From assembly GCF_002095315.1 (NCBI RefSeq), contig NZ_MLFN01000004.1:1-64000 (forward strand): a DNA stretch of 64,000 bases, in the 5' to 3' direction. Position 1 is the stretch's first letter, and each line of letters begins with the position of its first letter. The notes beneath the pieces were generated by a model. It did no database searches, was not told where the DNA came from, and worked only from the letters and a program-made list of their open reading frames with translations. Positions 1 through 10,821 of this stretch are shown here, piece after piece. Made by a program: the position numbers and the translations under genes. Source of the stretch: Pantoea conspicua. Its GTDB lineage: Bacteria > Pseudomonadota > Gammaproteobacteria > Enterobacterales > Enterobacteriaceae.

Positions 1-418
1 TGCTTTGCCGTCGTGCCGACGAACCGTTCGCGGATCGGCCCTCCCTGGCCGGCCCGGAACTCTCCACGCTTCCCGGCGTGGCGTTCTGGCCCAACGTCAC
101 GCCTCAGCGCTGCGGATAGCCCTTTCAGCAGCAGAGGCGCTCAGGCCTCTGCCATCGTGCCCTTTTTAACAGCACGCCTGAAGCTTCAGAGCAGGCTGGG
201 GTCGGGCAGGGGCAGGCAATTCGCAGCGCTGAACAGAATGAGTCTGCCAGGAGAGCCCGCAGGACGCGGGCGAAAGGCGGCGCGGCACAGGATGTGCCAT
301 CCCCGGCGGTCCGTCAGGCAGACGAATGAAGTGAAGGAAGCGCGCAGCGGCGCGAGGACCGCCAGCCCCTGAGCGGCACCAGACTGCGTTATCACCTGCT
401 GCTTCACTGACGAGCATC
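1..418. repeat. Dispersed structured repeat, copy 1 (left end outside window)
   Basis: Positions about 160-418 align closely with 14,694-14,950 (copy 2), and the last ~50 bp also match copy 3 (48,765-48,812). The right end, CTTCACTGACGAGCATC at 402-418, is the inverted complement of the left end of copies 2 and 3, so it is read as a terminal inverted repeat. Inside are hairpins such as GGCACAGGATGTGCC and GCCCGCAGGACGCGGGC, and a longer-range pair GGCGGTCC/GGACCGCC. Bases 1-160 have no counterpart in the other copies. ORFs crossing it show no recognisable protein. Confidence 0.75.
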
Positions 419-438
419 AGGCCTCTGTGCCAGGTTTT

Positions 439-687
439 TTATTCCAGATGGTACTGCGACGATAATACAACGGCTAAATGTTTAAACACGTTGAACACCG
501 CCGTGGTTCTGGCGGTGGGCAGTTCATCGGCATCCAGAAAAAACGGGCCGCGAAACACCAGAACGTTTCCCTGCTGAATCACTTCATCCGCCTGCATACC
601 GGCAAAATAATTATCATGCTCTTTGATCAGCGCATTGGCCATTTCCAGCAATGCCTGGCGTGAAATAGGCTGGGTTATTGTCTTCAT
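439..687 (-). CDS. yciN: YciN family small protein
   Basis: 82 residues, matching the ~83-residue YciN family in length and in the block running from LVFRGPFFLD to AVFNVFKHLA. Function is not established for the family. The start at 687 is chosen because AAAGGAG lies just upstream and the protein then begins MKTITQP, like homologues; an upstream in-frame start would add a non-homologous tail. It is divergent from topA, as in E. coli. No signal peptide or membrane segment is visible. Confidence 0.85.
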   Translation of the reverse strand: MKTITQPISRQALLEMANALIKEHDNYFAGMQADEVIQQGNVLVFRGPFFLDADELPTARTTAVFNVFKHLAVVLSSQYHLE

Positions 688-1058
688 TGTTTGCTCCTTT
701 TTTGACAGCACCTTAATCCTTTCTATATTACTTGCGTGTCCCATTGTGTGACAAATCGGCGTAACGGCTGAAAAGTTGGCGGAAATTTATCCTGAGTGCT
801 AATTAAGTTGCGTAACAGATTTTATCAGGTAGAGTGTGGGCGATTCTGATTTCAGGGGTTTTGCACCGCGATGTGTGATTATGTCAGATGGAAAAAGTCC
901 TCTTTATCATGCAGTTGCATAACGCCGCATCGTCTGATCAGAGATTGACCCCTCCGCCTTGAAATGTTAAACAGGCGCAGCAATATTGAACCCATTGGGT
1001 TTTTGGGCATCCAATCCTCTCCCGTTAAGCAGGATGTTTTCATTAGGTAAAGGTAAAT
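688..1058. other. Intergenic region between yciN and topA
   Basis: 371 bp between divergent genes. It must hold the promoters of yciN and topA, but no single -35/-10 pair stands out. The topA ribosome-binding site is weak (GGTAAAGGTAAAT before the ATG). The ORF crossing its right part on the minus strand runs into topA and has no recognisable product. Confidence 0.6.
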
Positions 1059-3656
1059 ATGGGTAAAGCACTCGTTATTGTTGAGTCCCCGGCAAAGGCT
1101 AAAACAATCAATAAATACCTCGGCAGTGACTACGTGGTTAAATCCAGCGTGGGTCATATCCGGGATCTGCCGACCAGTGGTTCAACCGCCAAAAAAAGTG
1201 CTGACGCCTCGACAGATAAAAAAGTCAAAAAAGTTAAAAAAGATGAGAAAGCGGCACTGGTCAGCCGGATGGGGGTTGATCCTTACCACGGCTGGGAAGC
1301 GGATTATCAGATCCTGCCTGGCAAAGAGAAAGTGGTTGCCGAACTGAAAGCGTTAGCGGCCAGCGCTGACCACATCTATCTCGCAACGGACCTTGACCGC
1401 GAAGGGGAAGCCATTGCCTGGCACCTGCGGGAAGTGATCGGTGGCGACGACCAGCGTTTCAGCCGCGTGGTGTTTAACGAAATCACCAAAAATGCGATTC
1501 GTCAGGCGTTTGAAAAGCCGGGCGAACTGAATATCGATCGGGTTAATGCTCAGCAGGCGCGTCGTTTTATGGACCGCGTGGTGGGCTATATGGTGTCACC
1601 GCTGCTGTGGAAGAAAATCGCCCGTGGCCTTTCCGCCGGACGGGTGCAATCCGTTGCTGTGCGGCTGGTGGTGGAGCGTGAGCGCGAGATCAAAGCGTTT
1701 GTACCAGAAGAATACTGGGAAATTAACGCTGCGCTGACTACGCCAAAAGGCGACGAGCTTTCAATGGATGTCAGCCACAAAGGCGACAAGCCATTCCGTC
1801 CGGTCAATCGCGACGAGACCTATGCGGCCGTTTCGCTGCTGGAAAAAGCGCGCTACGAAATTGTCGATCGTGAAGATAAGCCGACCAGCAGCAAGCCGGG
1901 CGCGCCTTATATCACCTCAACGTTGCAGCAGGCCGCCAGTACCCGTCTCGGCTTTGGCGTGAAGAAAACCATGATGATGGCGCAGCGCTTGTATGAAGCG
2001 GGCCACATTACCTATATGCGTACCGATTCGACCAACCTGAGTCAGGATGCGGTCGCCATGGCACGCGGCTATATCGAAAGCCACTTCGGTAAAAAATATC
2101 TGCCTGAAGCGGCCAACACTTACGCCAGCAAAGAGAATTCACAGGAAGCGCACGAAGCGATTCGTCCTTCTGATGTGGAAGTGGTGGCGGAACAGTTAAA
2201 AGATATGGAAGCGGATGCGCAAAAGCTCTATCAGCTGATCTGGCGCCAGTTTGTTGCCTGTCAGATGATGCCAGCGCAATATGATTCCAGCACCATTACC
2301 GCAGTGGCAGGCGATTTTAAGCTCAAGGCCAAAGGCCGTACGCTGCGCTTCGACGGCTGGACCAAAGTAATGCCGGCGCTGCGTAAGAACGATGAAGATC
2401 GGACTTTACCGCCAGTTAACGTCGGCGACGTGCTGGATCTGCAGCAGTTGCTGCCTGGCCAGCACTTTACTAAACCACCGGCGCGCTTCAGCGAAGCCTC
2501 TCTGGTGCGTGAACTGGAAAAACGCGGTATTGGTCGTCCATCGACTTACGCGGCGATCACGTCAACCATCCAGGATCGCGGATATGTGCGGGTCGAGAAC
2601 CGCCGTTTCTATGCGGAGAAAATGGGTGAGATCGTCACCGATCGGCTGGAAGAGAACTTCCGCGAACTGATGAATTACGATTTCACTGCGCGCATGGAAA
2701 ACAGCCTCGATCAGGTCGCCAATAATCAGGCGCAGTGGAAAGCGGTGCTGGACAATTTCTTCAGCGACTTCACTCAGCAGCTTGAGCGGGCAGAGAAAGA
2801 TCCTGAAGAGGGCGGCATGCAGCCGAACCAGATGGTGCTGACCTCGATTGACTGCCCGACCTGCGGCCGCAAAATGGGTATTCGTACCGCCAGCACCGGC
2901 GTGTTCCTCGGCTGTTCAGGCTATGCCTTACCGCCGAAAGAGCGCTGCAAGCAGACTATTAACCTGATTCCGGAAAATGAAGTTCTCAATATTCTGGAGG
3001 GGGATGATGCTGAAACCAACGCCTTGCGCGCACGTCGTCGTTGCCAGAAGTGTGGTACGGCGATGGACAGCTACCTGATCGATAACGAGCGTAAGCTGCA
3101 CGTCTGTGGTAACAACCCGGAATGCGACGGCTACGAGATTGAACAGGGTGAGTTCCGCATCAAAGGCTATGACGGCCCGGTGGTTGAGTGCGAGAAATGT
3201 GGTTCAGAGATGCACCTGAAAATGGGACGTTTCGGCAAGTACATGGCCTGTACCAACGACGAGTGCAAAAACACCCGTAAAATCCTGCGTAACGGCGAAG
3301 TGGCACCGCCGAAAGAAGATCCGGTCCCGCTGCCTGAACTGGCGTGCGAGAAGTCGGATGCCTATTTCGTGCTGCGCGACGGCGCTGCCGGGGTTTTCCT
3401 GGCCGCTAACACCTTCCCGAAATCGCGCGAAACCCGTGCGCCGCTGGTAGAAGAGTTGCAGCGCTTCAGCGATCGTCTGCCAGAAAAGCTGAAATACCTG
3501 GCTGAGGCACCGGCGACCGATCCGGAGGGGAATAAAACCCTGGTCCGTTTCAGCCGCAAAACAAAACAGCAGTATGTCTCCTCTGAAAAAGAGGGTAAAG
3601 CGACCGGCTGGTCTGCCTTCTATATTGATGGCAAATGGCAGGAAGCGAAGAAGTAA
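1059..3656 (+). CDS. topA: DNA topoisomerase I (omega protein)
   Basis: Type IA topoisomerase that relaxes negative supercoils by a transient 5'-phosphotyrosine single-strand break. At 865 residues it equals the E. coli length. The Toprim domain is N-terminal with the metal-binding DLDREGE at 111-117. The catalytic tyrosine is Y319 in ITYMRTDST. Three C-terminal four-cysteine zinc ribbons follow (starting [17 protein letters not shown] and CEKCGSEM), then the zinc-free C-terminal ribbons. A lysine-rich insert lies at about 45-64. A strong terminator follows. Confidence 0.98.
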   Translation: MGKALVIVESPAKAKTINKYLGSDYVVKSSVGHIRDLPTSGSTAKKSADASTDKKVKKVKKDEKAALVSRMGVDPYHGWEADYQILPGKEKVVAELKALAASADHIYLATDLDREGEAIAWHLREVIGGDDQRFSRVVFNEITKNAIRQAFEKPGELNIDRVNAQQARRFMDRVVGYMVSPLLWKKIARGLSAGRVQSVAVRLVVEREREIKAFVPEEYWEINAALTTPKGDELSMDVSHKGDKPFRPVNRDETYAAVSLLEKARYEIVDREDKPTSSKPGAPYITSTLQQAASTRLGFGVKKTMMMAQRLYEAGHITYMRTDSTNLSQDAVAMARGYIESHFGKKYLPEAANTYASKENSQEAHEAIRPSDVEVVAEQLKDMEADAQKLYQLIWRQFVACQMMPAQYDSSTITAVAGDFKLKAKGRTLRFDGWTKVMPALRKNDEDRTLPPVNVGDVLDLQQLLPGQHFTKPPARFSEASLVRELEKRGIGRPSTYAAITSTIQDRGYVRVENRRFYAEKMGEIVTDRLEENFRELMNYDFTARMENSLDQVANNQAQWKAVLDNFFSDFTQQLERAEKDPEEGGMQPNQMVLTSIDCPTCGRKMGIRTASTGVFLGCSGYALPPKERCKQTINLIPENEVLNILEGDDAETNALRARRRCQKCGTAMDSYLIDNERKLHVCGNNPECDGYEIEQGEFRIKGYDGPVVECEKCGSEMHLKMGRFGKYMACTNDECKNTRKILRNGEVAPPKEDPVPLPELACEKSDAYFVLRDGAAGVFLAANTFPKSRETRAPLVEELQRFSDRLPEKLKYLAEAPATDPEGNKTLVRFSRKTKQQYVSSEKEGKATGWSAFYIDGKWQEAKK

Positions 3657-3663
3657 TCCTCAC

Positions 3664-3688
3664 AGGCCAGCGCTCGCTGGCCTTTTTC
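3664..3688 (+). terminator. Rho-independent terminator of topA
   Basis: Inverted repeat AGGCCAGCG/CGCTGGCCT followed by TTTTT, eight bases after the topA stop codon. Confidence 0.85.
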
Positions 3689-3725
3689 TGAGCCTTATAC
3701 CCATCCGTTCTACAATCACACTTAA

Positions 3726-4820
<1,095 letters not shown>

Positions 4821-4845
4821 CGTTGATATTCAACACAATTTCCCA

Positions 4846-4867
4846 GGCTGCCTCAGGCAGCCTTTTT
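4846..4867 (+). terminator. Rho-independent terminator of cysB
   Basis: Stem GGCTGCC/GGCAGCC with a three-base loop, followed by six T residues, 25 bp after the cysB stop. Confidence 0.85.
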
Positions 4868-4868
4868 T

Positions 4869-5313
4869 ATTGCTAGTCGTTAGCGCCAGACCAGATTCAA
4901 ATTTTTTTATTATTTTTTTGTAAATGAAACATCGGTCACATGTTTTCGGATTGATCTTCCTTAAATGCGAATTACGACACATTTTTTACTTTGCCGCTTT
5001 GCGGCTCGCCAGGAATATTCCCATACTCCAGTTAAGACCTGATGGAAAGCCGGTAGATATCAGGTTCTGTAATCCGCTCTTTAGTTTTGAATGGTCCTGA
5101 TTTGAATTTAAGTCAAATTTATAATGTGATCGTTTAATTAAAATTTTGTTCCGCGGTTAATGATTTCAGACGTGACTGGGTCTTATTGATTAATAGCGTT
5201 AATCGTTTTACTCAATAAAAATAACTGGATTTTTGGCCTTAACGCGTTTAGGATTCGTCCTAAATCTTAATCGTTGTTATCAATCATTTTGTTGAGAGTG
5301 ATTATCAAAAACT
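4869..5313. other. AT-rich intergenic region upstream of ymiA
   Basis: About 445 bp without a convincing gene. It is notably AT-rich, with runs of T near 4910 and the sequence TATAATGTGAT near 5121. It probably holds the promoter and regulatory sites for the ymiA small-gene cluster. I recognise no specific operator or RNA here. Confidence 0.5.
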
Positions 5314-5472
5314 ATGAATACACGACTGACTGTACAACCGGGTTTCCCGGCTAAAAGCACCAAGGTTGAGCGCACTGGCAATACACGTCGTAAAGCCTGG
5401 CTGACCGTATTCGCTGCCTCAGCGCTGTTCTGGGTAGTTGTTGCTTTAATGATCTGGCGTATCTGGGGCTAA
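5314..5472 (+). CDS. ymiA: YmiA family small membrane protein
   Basis: 52 residues. The C-terminal half (RKAWLTVFAASALFWVVVAL, then MIWRIWG) closely matches E. coli YmiA, which sits in the same place between cysB and acnA. One transmembrane helix at about residues 30-50 follows a basic N-terminal stretch, so a cytoplasmic N-terminus and inner-membrane location are likely. The function is unknown. The next small gene begins four bases after its stop, suggesting co-transcription. Confidence 0.8.
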   Translation: MNTRLTVQPGFPAKSTKVERTGNTRRKAWLTVFAASALFWVVVALMIWRIWG

Positions 5473-5476
5473 AGCC

Positions 5477-5656
5477 ATGTGGGCAAACACACTCAGCCAT
5501 AAACGTTCTTTGACGGCGCGTCAGCACAAGCCCGCTTCCTGCAAAGGAAAAGAGCCGCTTGCAAAGGATGAAAAAGTGTCTATCCCCGATTCCTGGGATT
5601 TGAGTGATGGCCAGCGACACTTTATCGAGTCGTTTCTGGACCCTAAAACGAAATAA
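5477..5656 (+). CDS. Small basic protein at the yciX position
   Basis: 59 residues, starting four bases after the ymiA stop. It is hydrophilic and lysine-rich in the N-terminal half and ends in an acidic/aromatic segment, SIPDSWDLSDGQRHFIESFL. By position between ymiA and acnA it corresponds to yciX of E. coli, but I cannot confirm the family from sequence alone. No membrane segment is visible. Tight spacing to ymiA suggests a shared transcript. Confidence 0.6.
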   Translation: MWANTLSHKRSLTARQHKPASCKGKEPLAKDEKVSIPDSWDLSDGQRHFIESFLDPKTK

Positions 5657-5825
5657 CGTTTTCGCTGTACCGTTTATTATTTTTTTCTTTCTGCTCTTCT
5701 TATCGGATTCGCCGGCGGGCAAATTAAAAGCCCATCCCCACACTCAGTAACACAAACGGGTTTCATCCCTATACCGGATGAACGCAGGCCTTTGTACGCC
5801 CATTTCTGGCGAAGGAGTGAACACC

Positions 5826-5909
5826 ATGAATATCATAAAAATGTCCTGGCTTAGCGCTTATGCCTTCTGCTTCGCGTTCTGGTCTGCGGCGGTGTGGATA
5901 ACGCTCTGA
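5826..5909 (+). CDS. 27-residue single-span membrane protein, YmiC-like
   Basis: ATG at 5826 is preceded by GAAGGAGTGAACACC, a strong ribosome-binding site. The peptide MNIIKMSWLSAYAFCFAFWS plus AAVWITL is almost entirely one hydrophobic helix. E. coli has a similarly tiny gene, ymiC, between yciX and acnA, so the position supports it. The FAFWSAAVW motif resembles the SALFWVVVAL helix of YmiA just upstream. The function is unknown. Confidence 0.6.
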   Translation: MNIIKMSWLSAYAFCFAFWSAAVWITL

Positions 5910-5934
5910 TTTGAATTAAATCACCTCTTTCTGA

Positions 5935-5960
5935 TGCCCTGTCTCCGGACGGGGCATTTT
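5935..5960 (+). terminator. Terminator of the ymiA-ymiC cluster
   Basis: Stem TGCCCTGTC/GACGGGGCA (one G-U pair) with a TCCG-type loop, followed by TTTT. Confidence 0.7.
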
Positions 5961-6080
5961 CGTTTCGGCCGATTGTAGCAATTTGTGTTGTAATCAAAAC
6001 GTTAACGAAATTGTGGTCTATCTTTAACATAAACCTTTACCTCTCTGAGGTTTAAAGACCACGATTATAAAGGAGGAGCT

Positions 6081-7778
6081 ATGTCGTCTACCCTACGCGA
6101 GCAGAGTCAGGAAATACTGCAGGTCGACAATAAAAACTACCACATCTTCAGTCTTCCCCATGCTGCTCAACATCTCGGTAACATTGACCGCTTACCCAAA
6201 TCCCTGAAAGTTTTACTGGAAAACCTGTTGCGCTGGCAGGATGGTGAATCGGTCACTGCGGAAGATATTCAGGCACTGGTTGACTGGCAAAAAGATGCCC
6301 ATGCCGATCGCGAAATTGCCTACCGTCCTGCGCGGGTATTAATGCAGGACTTCACCGGTGTGCCCGCCGTGGTCGATCTGGCGGCGATGCGTGAAGCAGT
6401 AAACCGGCTGGGCGGCGATGTCGCGAAGGTGAATCCCTTATCGCCGGTTGATCTGGTGATTGACCATTCGGTCACCGTTGACCATTTTGGCGATGATGAT
6501 GCATTCGGGCAGAACGTCCAGCTTGAGATGGAACGTAACCATGAACGTTACGTTTTCTTACGCTGGGGTCAGAAAGCCTTTGATAAATTCCGCGTGGTTC
6601 CACCGGGTACCGGTATCTGTCATCAGGTCAATCTGGAATATCTCGGTAAAGCGATCTGGCATGAAACCCTGAATGGTGAAGAGTATGCCTGGCCGGACAC
6701 GCTGGTGGGTACCGATTCTCATACCACCATGATCAATGCGCTTGGCGTGCTGGGCTGGGGTGTGGGCGGCATTGAAGCGGAAGCGGCGATGCTCGGTCAG
6801 CCGGTTTCGATGCTGATTCCGGATGTGGTGGGTTTCAAGCTCACCGGTAAACTCCGGGCGGGGATCACCGCAACCGACCTGGTGCTGACCGTCACGCAGA
6901 TGCTGCGTAAACATGGCGTGGTGGGTAAATTCGTTGAATTCTACGGTGATGGACTGGCCGACCTGCCATTGGCTGACCGCGCCACTATTGCCAATATGGC
7001 ACCGGAATATGGCGCAACCTGTGGTTTCTTCCCGGTGGATGAAGTGACCCTGAGTTATATGACGCTGACCGGGCGCGAAGCCGAACAGGTTGCGCTGGTG
7101 GAAGCCTATGCTAAAGCGCAAGGCCTGTGGCGTAACCCGGGGGATGAACCGCGCTTCACCAGCACTCTGGCGCTGGATATGAATGAGGTTGAATCGAGCC
7201 TTGCCGGACCGAAGCGGCCGCAGGATCGCGTCTCTCTCGGTGACGTGCCGGCAGCCTTTGACGCCAGCAATGAGCTGGAGGTCAATCACGCGCAGAAGCC
7301 GCACAAAACGGTCGACTATACCGACAGTGATACCGGTCTTAGCCACACCCTGACCGACGGCGCGGTGGTGATCAGTGCCATTACCTCCTGCACCAACACT
7401 TCAAACCCCAGCGTGCTGATGGCTGCCGGTTTACTGGCGAAAAAGGCGGTTGAGCGGGGCCTGAAGCGGCAACCCTGGGTGAAAGCCTCGCTTGCACCTG
7501 GCTCTAAAGTGGTCTCCGATTATCTTGCCGTGGCACAGCTGACTCCTTATCTGGACAAGCTGGGCTTTAATCTGGTCGGCTACGGCTGCACTACCTGTAT
7601 CGGTAACTCGGGTCCGCTGAAAGACGAAATCGAATCGGCGATCAGGGAAGGCGATCTGACGGTGGGGGCTGTGCTGTCAGGCAACCGTAACTTTGAAGGC
7701 CGTATCCATCCGCTGATTAAAACCAACTGGCTGGCGTCGCCGCCGCTGGTCGTCGCTTACGCCTGGCGGGTAACATGA
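6081..7778 (+). CDS. acnA: Aconitate hydratase AcnA, N-terminal part (frameshifted gene)
   Basis: Citrate/isocitrate isomerase of the TCA cycle; AcnA is the stress-resistant aconitase in enterobacteria. This part holds domains 1-3, including the 4Fe-4S ligands in SCTNTSNPS and [13 protein letters not shown] strong RBS (AAGGAGGAGCT) precedes the start. The frame breaks near 7762: it reads VVAYAWRVT then stop where the family has VVAYALAGN. Adding one C at 7762-7763 restores a single 893-residue protein, the normal length. As given, the gene would not make intact aconitase; a base-call error is equally possible. Confidence 0.93.
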   Translation: MSSTLREQSQEILQVDNKNYHIFSLPHAAQHLGNIDRLPKSLKVLLENLLRWQDGESVTAEDIQALVDWQKDAHADREIAYRPARVLMQDFTGVPAVVDLAAMREAVNRLGGDVAKVNPLSPVDLVIDHSVTVDHFGDDDAFGQNVQLEMERNHERYVFLRWGQKAFDKFRVVPPGTGICHQVNLEYLGKAIWHETLNGEEYAWPDTLVGTDSHTTMINALGVLGWGVGGIEAEAAMLGQPVSMLIPDVVGFKLTGKLRAGITATDLVLTVTQMLRKHGVVGKFVEFYGDGLADLPLADRATIANMAPEYGATCGFFPVDEVTLSYMTLTGREAEQVALVEAYAKAQGLWRNPGDEPRFTSTLALDMNEVESSLAGPKRPQDRVSLGDVPAAFDASNELEVNHAQKPHKTVDYTDSDTGLSHTLTDGAVVISAITSCTNTSNPSVLMAAGLLAKKAVERGLKRQPWVKASLAPGSKVVSDYLAVAQLTPYLDKLGFNLVGYGCTTCIGNSGPLKDEIESAIREGDLTVGAVLSGNRNFEGRIHPLIKTNWLASPPLVVAYAWRVT

Positions 7779-8761
7779 AGATCAATCTGCAAACCGATCC
7801 GATCGGACACGATCGCAGCGGCCAGCCGGTCTTTCTGAAAGATATCTGGCCATCGCCGGAAGAGATCTCCACCGCGGTGCAGCAGGTGACCAGCGACATG
7901 TTCCATAAAGAGTACGCCGAAGTGTTTGACGGCACGCCAGAATGGCAAGAGATCAGGGTGAGTGAAGCCGCGACCTATGACTGGGACGAAGGCTCAACCT
8001 ACATTCGTCTGTCGCCATTCTTTGATGATATGGAGAAAGAGCCGAAACCGGTACAGGATATTCGCGGCGCACGGGTACTGGCGATGCTGGGCGACTCTGT
8101 CACCACCGACCACATCTCGCCAGCCGGCAGTATTAAGGCGGAAAGCCCGGCGGGTCGTTATCTGCTGTCGCATGGCGTTGAGCGCAACGACTTCAACTCA
8201 TACGGTTCACGTCGCGGTAACCACGAAGTGATGATGCGGGGCACCTTCGCGAATATCCGTATCCGTAATGAGATGGTGCCTGGCGTGGAAGGCGGCTACA
8301 CCCGTCACTATCCGAGTGGCGAGCAGCTGGCTATCTATGATGCCGCGATGAAATATCAGGCAGAAGGGGTGCCGCTGGCGGTGATTGCGGGGAAAGAGTA
8401 CGGCTCGGGCTCGAGTCGCGACTGGGCTGCCAAAGGCCCGCGCCTGCAGGGTGTCCGGGTAGTGATTGCCGAATCCTTTGAACGTATTCACCGTTCGAAC
8501 CTGATCGGCATGGGGATACTGCCGCTGGAGTTCCCACAGGGCGTGAACCGTAAATCGCTGGGGCTGACCGGTGAAGAGCGTATTGACGTCGAAAACCTGG
8601 GCGCGCTGGTGCCGGGCTGTTCGGTAAAAGTCACGCTGACCCGTGCCGATGGCAGCAAAGAAGAACTGAATACCCGCTGCCGCATCGACACCGGTAACGA
8701 GCTGACCTATTACCGTAACGACGGTATCCTGCACTACGTCATTCGTAACATGCTGGACTAA
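7763..8761 (+). CDS. acnA: Aconitate hydratase AcnA, C-terminal part (frameshifted gene)
   Basis: The continuing frame is open from CTG at 7763; the first ATG is 7775, overlapping the early stop of the N-terminal part. It encodes the linker and swivelling domain 4, with [15 protein letters not shown] and the substrate-binding [10 protein letters not shown]. No ribosome-binding site is obvious at 7775, so this is best read as the 3' part of acnA, not a separate gene. Both parts are well conserved, so any real frameshift would be recent. Confidence 0.9.
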   Translation: MAGNMKINLQTDPIGHDRSGQPVFLKDIWPSPEEISTAVQQVTSDMFHKEYAEVFDGTPEWQEIRVSEAATYDWDEGSTYIRLSPFFDDMEKEPKPVQDIRGARVLAMLGDSVTTDHISPAGSIKAESPAGRYLLSHGVERNDFNSYGSRRGNHEVMMRGTFANIRIRNEMVPGVEGGYTRHYPSGEQLAIYDAAMKYQAEGVPLAVIAGKEYGSGSSRDWAAKGPRLQGVRVVIAESFERIHRSNLIGMGILPLEFPQGVNRKSLGLTGEERIDVENLGALVPGCSVKVTLTRADGSKEELNTRCRIDTGNELTYYRNDGILHYVIRNMLD

Positions 8762-8762
8762 T

Positions 8763-8790
8763 AAAAAAGCCGGGGAAACCCGGCTTTTTT
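8763..8790. terminator. Bidirectional terminator between acnA and ribA
   Basis: AAAAAAGCCGGG/CCCGGCTTTTTT with a GAAA loop, between convergent genes. It has a T-tract on both strands. Confidence 0.9.
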
Positions 8791-8793
8791 AAC

Positions 8794-9387
8794 TTATGAC
8801 TTCGGCAGCAAATGGCCCATCTTTTCCGCTTTGGTATCGAGATAGTGCGCATTTTTAGGATTGCGACCCACTACCAGCGGCACACGCTCAACGATGTTAA
8901 TGCCCGCCTCACTGAGGATCTCCACTTTACGTGGATTATTGGTCAGCAGACGCACTTCATTCACGCCCAGCAATTTAAACATGTCGGCACACAGCGTGAA
9001 GTCGCGTTCATCGGCGGCAAAGCCCAGCTGATGGTTCGCTTCAACCGTATCGTAGCCTTTATCCTGCAACGCATAGGCGCGGATCTTATTCAGCAGCCCG
9101 ATGTTGCGTCCTTCCTGGCGGTGATAGAGCAGCGCGCCGCGACCCTCTTCAGCGATGGCGTTCAACGCCGCTTCCAGCTGGAAGCCACAATCGCAACGCA
9201 GGCTGAACAGCGCATCGCCGGTCAGGCACTCGGAGTGCACGCGCGCCAGCACTGGTTCGTTGTCATTAATATCGCCAAAGACCAGCGCAACGTGGTCATG
9301 TCCGGTTGCCAATTCTTCAAAACCGACCATCAGGAAATCTCCCCATGGCGTGGGCAGTTTGGCTTCTGCCACCCGTTTAAGCTGCAT
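8794..9387 (-). CDS. ribA: GTP cyclohydrolase II
   Basis: Converts GTP to 2,5-diamino-6-ribosylamino-4(3H)-pyrimidinone 5'-phosphate, formate and pyrophosphate: the first step of riboflavin synthesis. 197 residues (E. coli 196). The zinc ligands lie in [17 protein letters not shown], and the catalytic region includes RQEGRNIGL. The start at 9387 gives the canonical [16 protein letters not shown] and has GGAG six bases upstream; the longer open frame adds unrelated residues. It is monocistronic and convergent with acnA. Confidence 0.96.
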   Translation of the reverse strand: MQLKRVAEAKLPTPWGDFLMVGFEELATGHDHVALVFGDINDNEPVLARVHSECLTGDALFSLRCDCGFQLEAALNAIAEEGRGALLYHRQEGRNIGLLNKIRAYALQDKGYDTVEANHQLGFAADERDFTLCADMFKLLGVNEVRLLTNNPRKVEILSEAGINIVERVPLVVGRNPKNAHYLDTKAEKMGHLLPKS

Positions 9388-9614
9388 GTGACTCTCCAGA
9401 ACCTTCAGAGGATGCACTATCATCATGATAGCGCACAGGCCAGTGTGGCCTGACAAACGTGCAATATTGTGCCACAACCCACAGGCGGGCTGGTAATCTG
9501 TCAGAGCAATTGATGTGATAAAGCACGATTATCTAATCGATAATGGTTATGTTATTCTTTTTTAAGCTAAAGTTATGCTGCTTTTGCGATTTGTCACCGA
9601 TATAAGGGAAAAGG

Positions 9615-10373
9615 ATGTATAAAATTTCGCGTCGCACCACCTTCGGGATGTTATTGCTATTAATCATGCCGATAGGCGTCTGGTTATCAGGCTGGCAATG
9701 GCAACCGGGCGAAAGCAACGCGATATTGAAAGGGTTGTTCTGGATGACCGAAACAGTCACCAACCCCTGGGGCATTGTTACCAGCGTGGTGCTGAGCGCC
9801 TGGGTACTCTGGTGTCTGCGCTTTCGCCTGAAACCGGCGATTCTGCTGTTGCTGATCATGAACGCCACCATTCTGGCCGGGCAGTACACCAAATCCTTTA
9901 TTAAAGAACAGGTTCAGGAGCCGCGTCCCTATGTGATCTGGCTGGAAGAACATCACGGCCTGGATGATAAAGCGTTCTATGAACTGAAACGCAAACAGCG
10001 TGGCGAAATGGTCACGGCATTAATCGCTGATGAGAAGCAGATTCCGGGCTGGCTGAAGCGCCACTGGGCTTTTGAGACCGGCTTTGCGTTTCCGTCGGGG
10101 CATACTATGTTTGCTGCCAGCTGGGCGCTACTGGCGATCGGTCTGCTGTGGCCGCGCCGCCACTACAAAACCGTGGTAATCGTTTTTCTCTGGGCGATGG
10201 GCGTCATGGCCAGTCGGATGCTGTTGGGGATGCACTGGCCGCGCGATCTGGCGATGGCAACCGTGCTCTCCTGGTTGCTGGTTACCCTGGCGACCTGGCT
10301 GGCACAGCGTGTCTGTGGTCCGTTAAGCCTGCCGCCAGCCGAGCAAAAAGAGGTGGCGCAGCGGGAGCCCTGA
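9615..10373 (+). CDS. pgpB: Phosphatidylglycerophosphatase B
   Basis: Integral inner-membrane PAP2-family phosphatase acting on phosphatidylglycerophosphate, and on undecaprenyl pyrophosphate and other lipid phosphates. 252 residues. All three PAP2 signature blocks are present: KEQVQEPRP, FPSGH and SRMLLGMHWPRD, carrying the catalytic histidines. Several transmembrane helices surround them. The order ribA, pgpB, lapA, lapB matches E. coli. Confidence 0.95.
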   Translation: MYKISRRTTFGMLLLLIMPIGVWLSGWQWQPGESNAILKGLFWMTETVTNPWGIVTSVVLSAWVLWCLRFRLKPAILLLLIMNATILAGQYTKSFIKEQVQEPRPYVIWLEEHHGLDDKAFYELKRKQRGEMVTALIADEKQIPGWLKRHWAFETGFAFPSGHTMFAASWALLAIGLLWPRRHYKTVVIVFLWAMGVMASRMLLGMHWPRDLAMATVLSWLLVTLATWLAQRVCGPLSLPPAEQKEVAQREP

Positions 10374-10506
10374 TTGTAATTCACCATAAAGACCCCATAT
10401 TATTGATCGGGCTGGCGTAAAAGCGGGCCGTCTGATGCTGCTGGGAGCAGCATTTTTGCTGGAGTTTTGGCATAATTCTACTGACAACCTCACAACAGGA
10501 TGCACT

Positions 10507-10815
10507 GTGAAATATTTGCTGATTTTTTTAGTGGTATTGGTGATTTTCATCATTTCCGTCACCTTAGGCGCGCATAACGACCAGGTTATTACCTTTAACT
10601 ACCTGCTGGCGCAGGGTGAGTTCAGCATCTCGACCTTACTGGCAACGCTGTTTGGTGCCGGTTTTGTGCTCGGCTGGATGATCTGTGGTCTGTTCTGGTT
10701 ACGCGCCCGGGTGTCGCTGGCCAATGCCAATCGAAAAATTAAGCGCATGCAGGCACAAATTGAGCAGAGCAATGTGGGTGCCACAGTGCCATCCTCTCCG
10801 GCTGGCCGGGAATAA
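10507..10815 (+). CDS. lapA: Lipopolysaccharide assembly protein LapA
   Basis: 102 residues, the same as E. coli LapA (YciS). It starts with GTG at 10,507, giving MKYLLIFLVVLVIF; AGGA lies six bases upstream. Two transmembrane helices (about 2-20 and 40-63) are followed by a cytoplasmic coiled coil (ARVSLANANRKIKRMQAQIE). LapA works with LapB in controlling LPS synthesis through FtsH turnover of LpxC. lapB starts six bases after the stop, so they form one operon. Confidence 0.94.
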   Translation: MKYLLIFLVVLVIFIISVTLGAHNDQVITFNYLLAQGEFSISTLLATLFGAGFVLGWMICGLFWLRARVSLANANRKIKRMQAQIEQSNVGATVPSSPAGRE

Positions 10816-10821
10816 ACATCA

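Noticed and set aside
13-417. ORFs of 119, 83 and 73 codons in both directions near the window start
   Set aside because: They lie in the GC-rich structured repeat, have no recognisable domain and are not kept as frames in copy 2.
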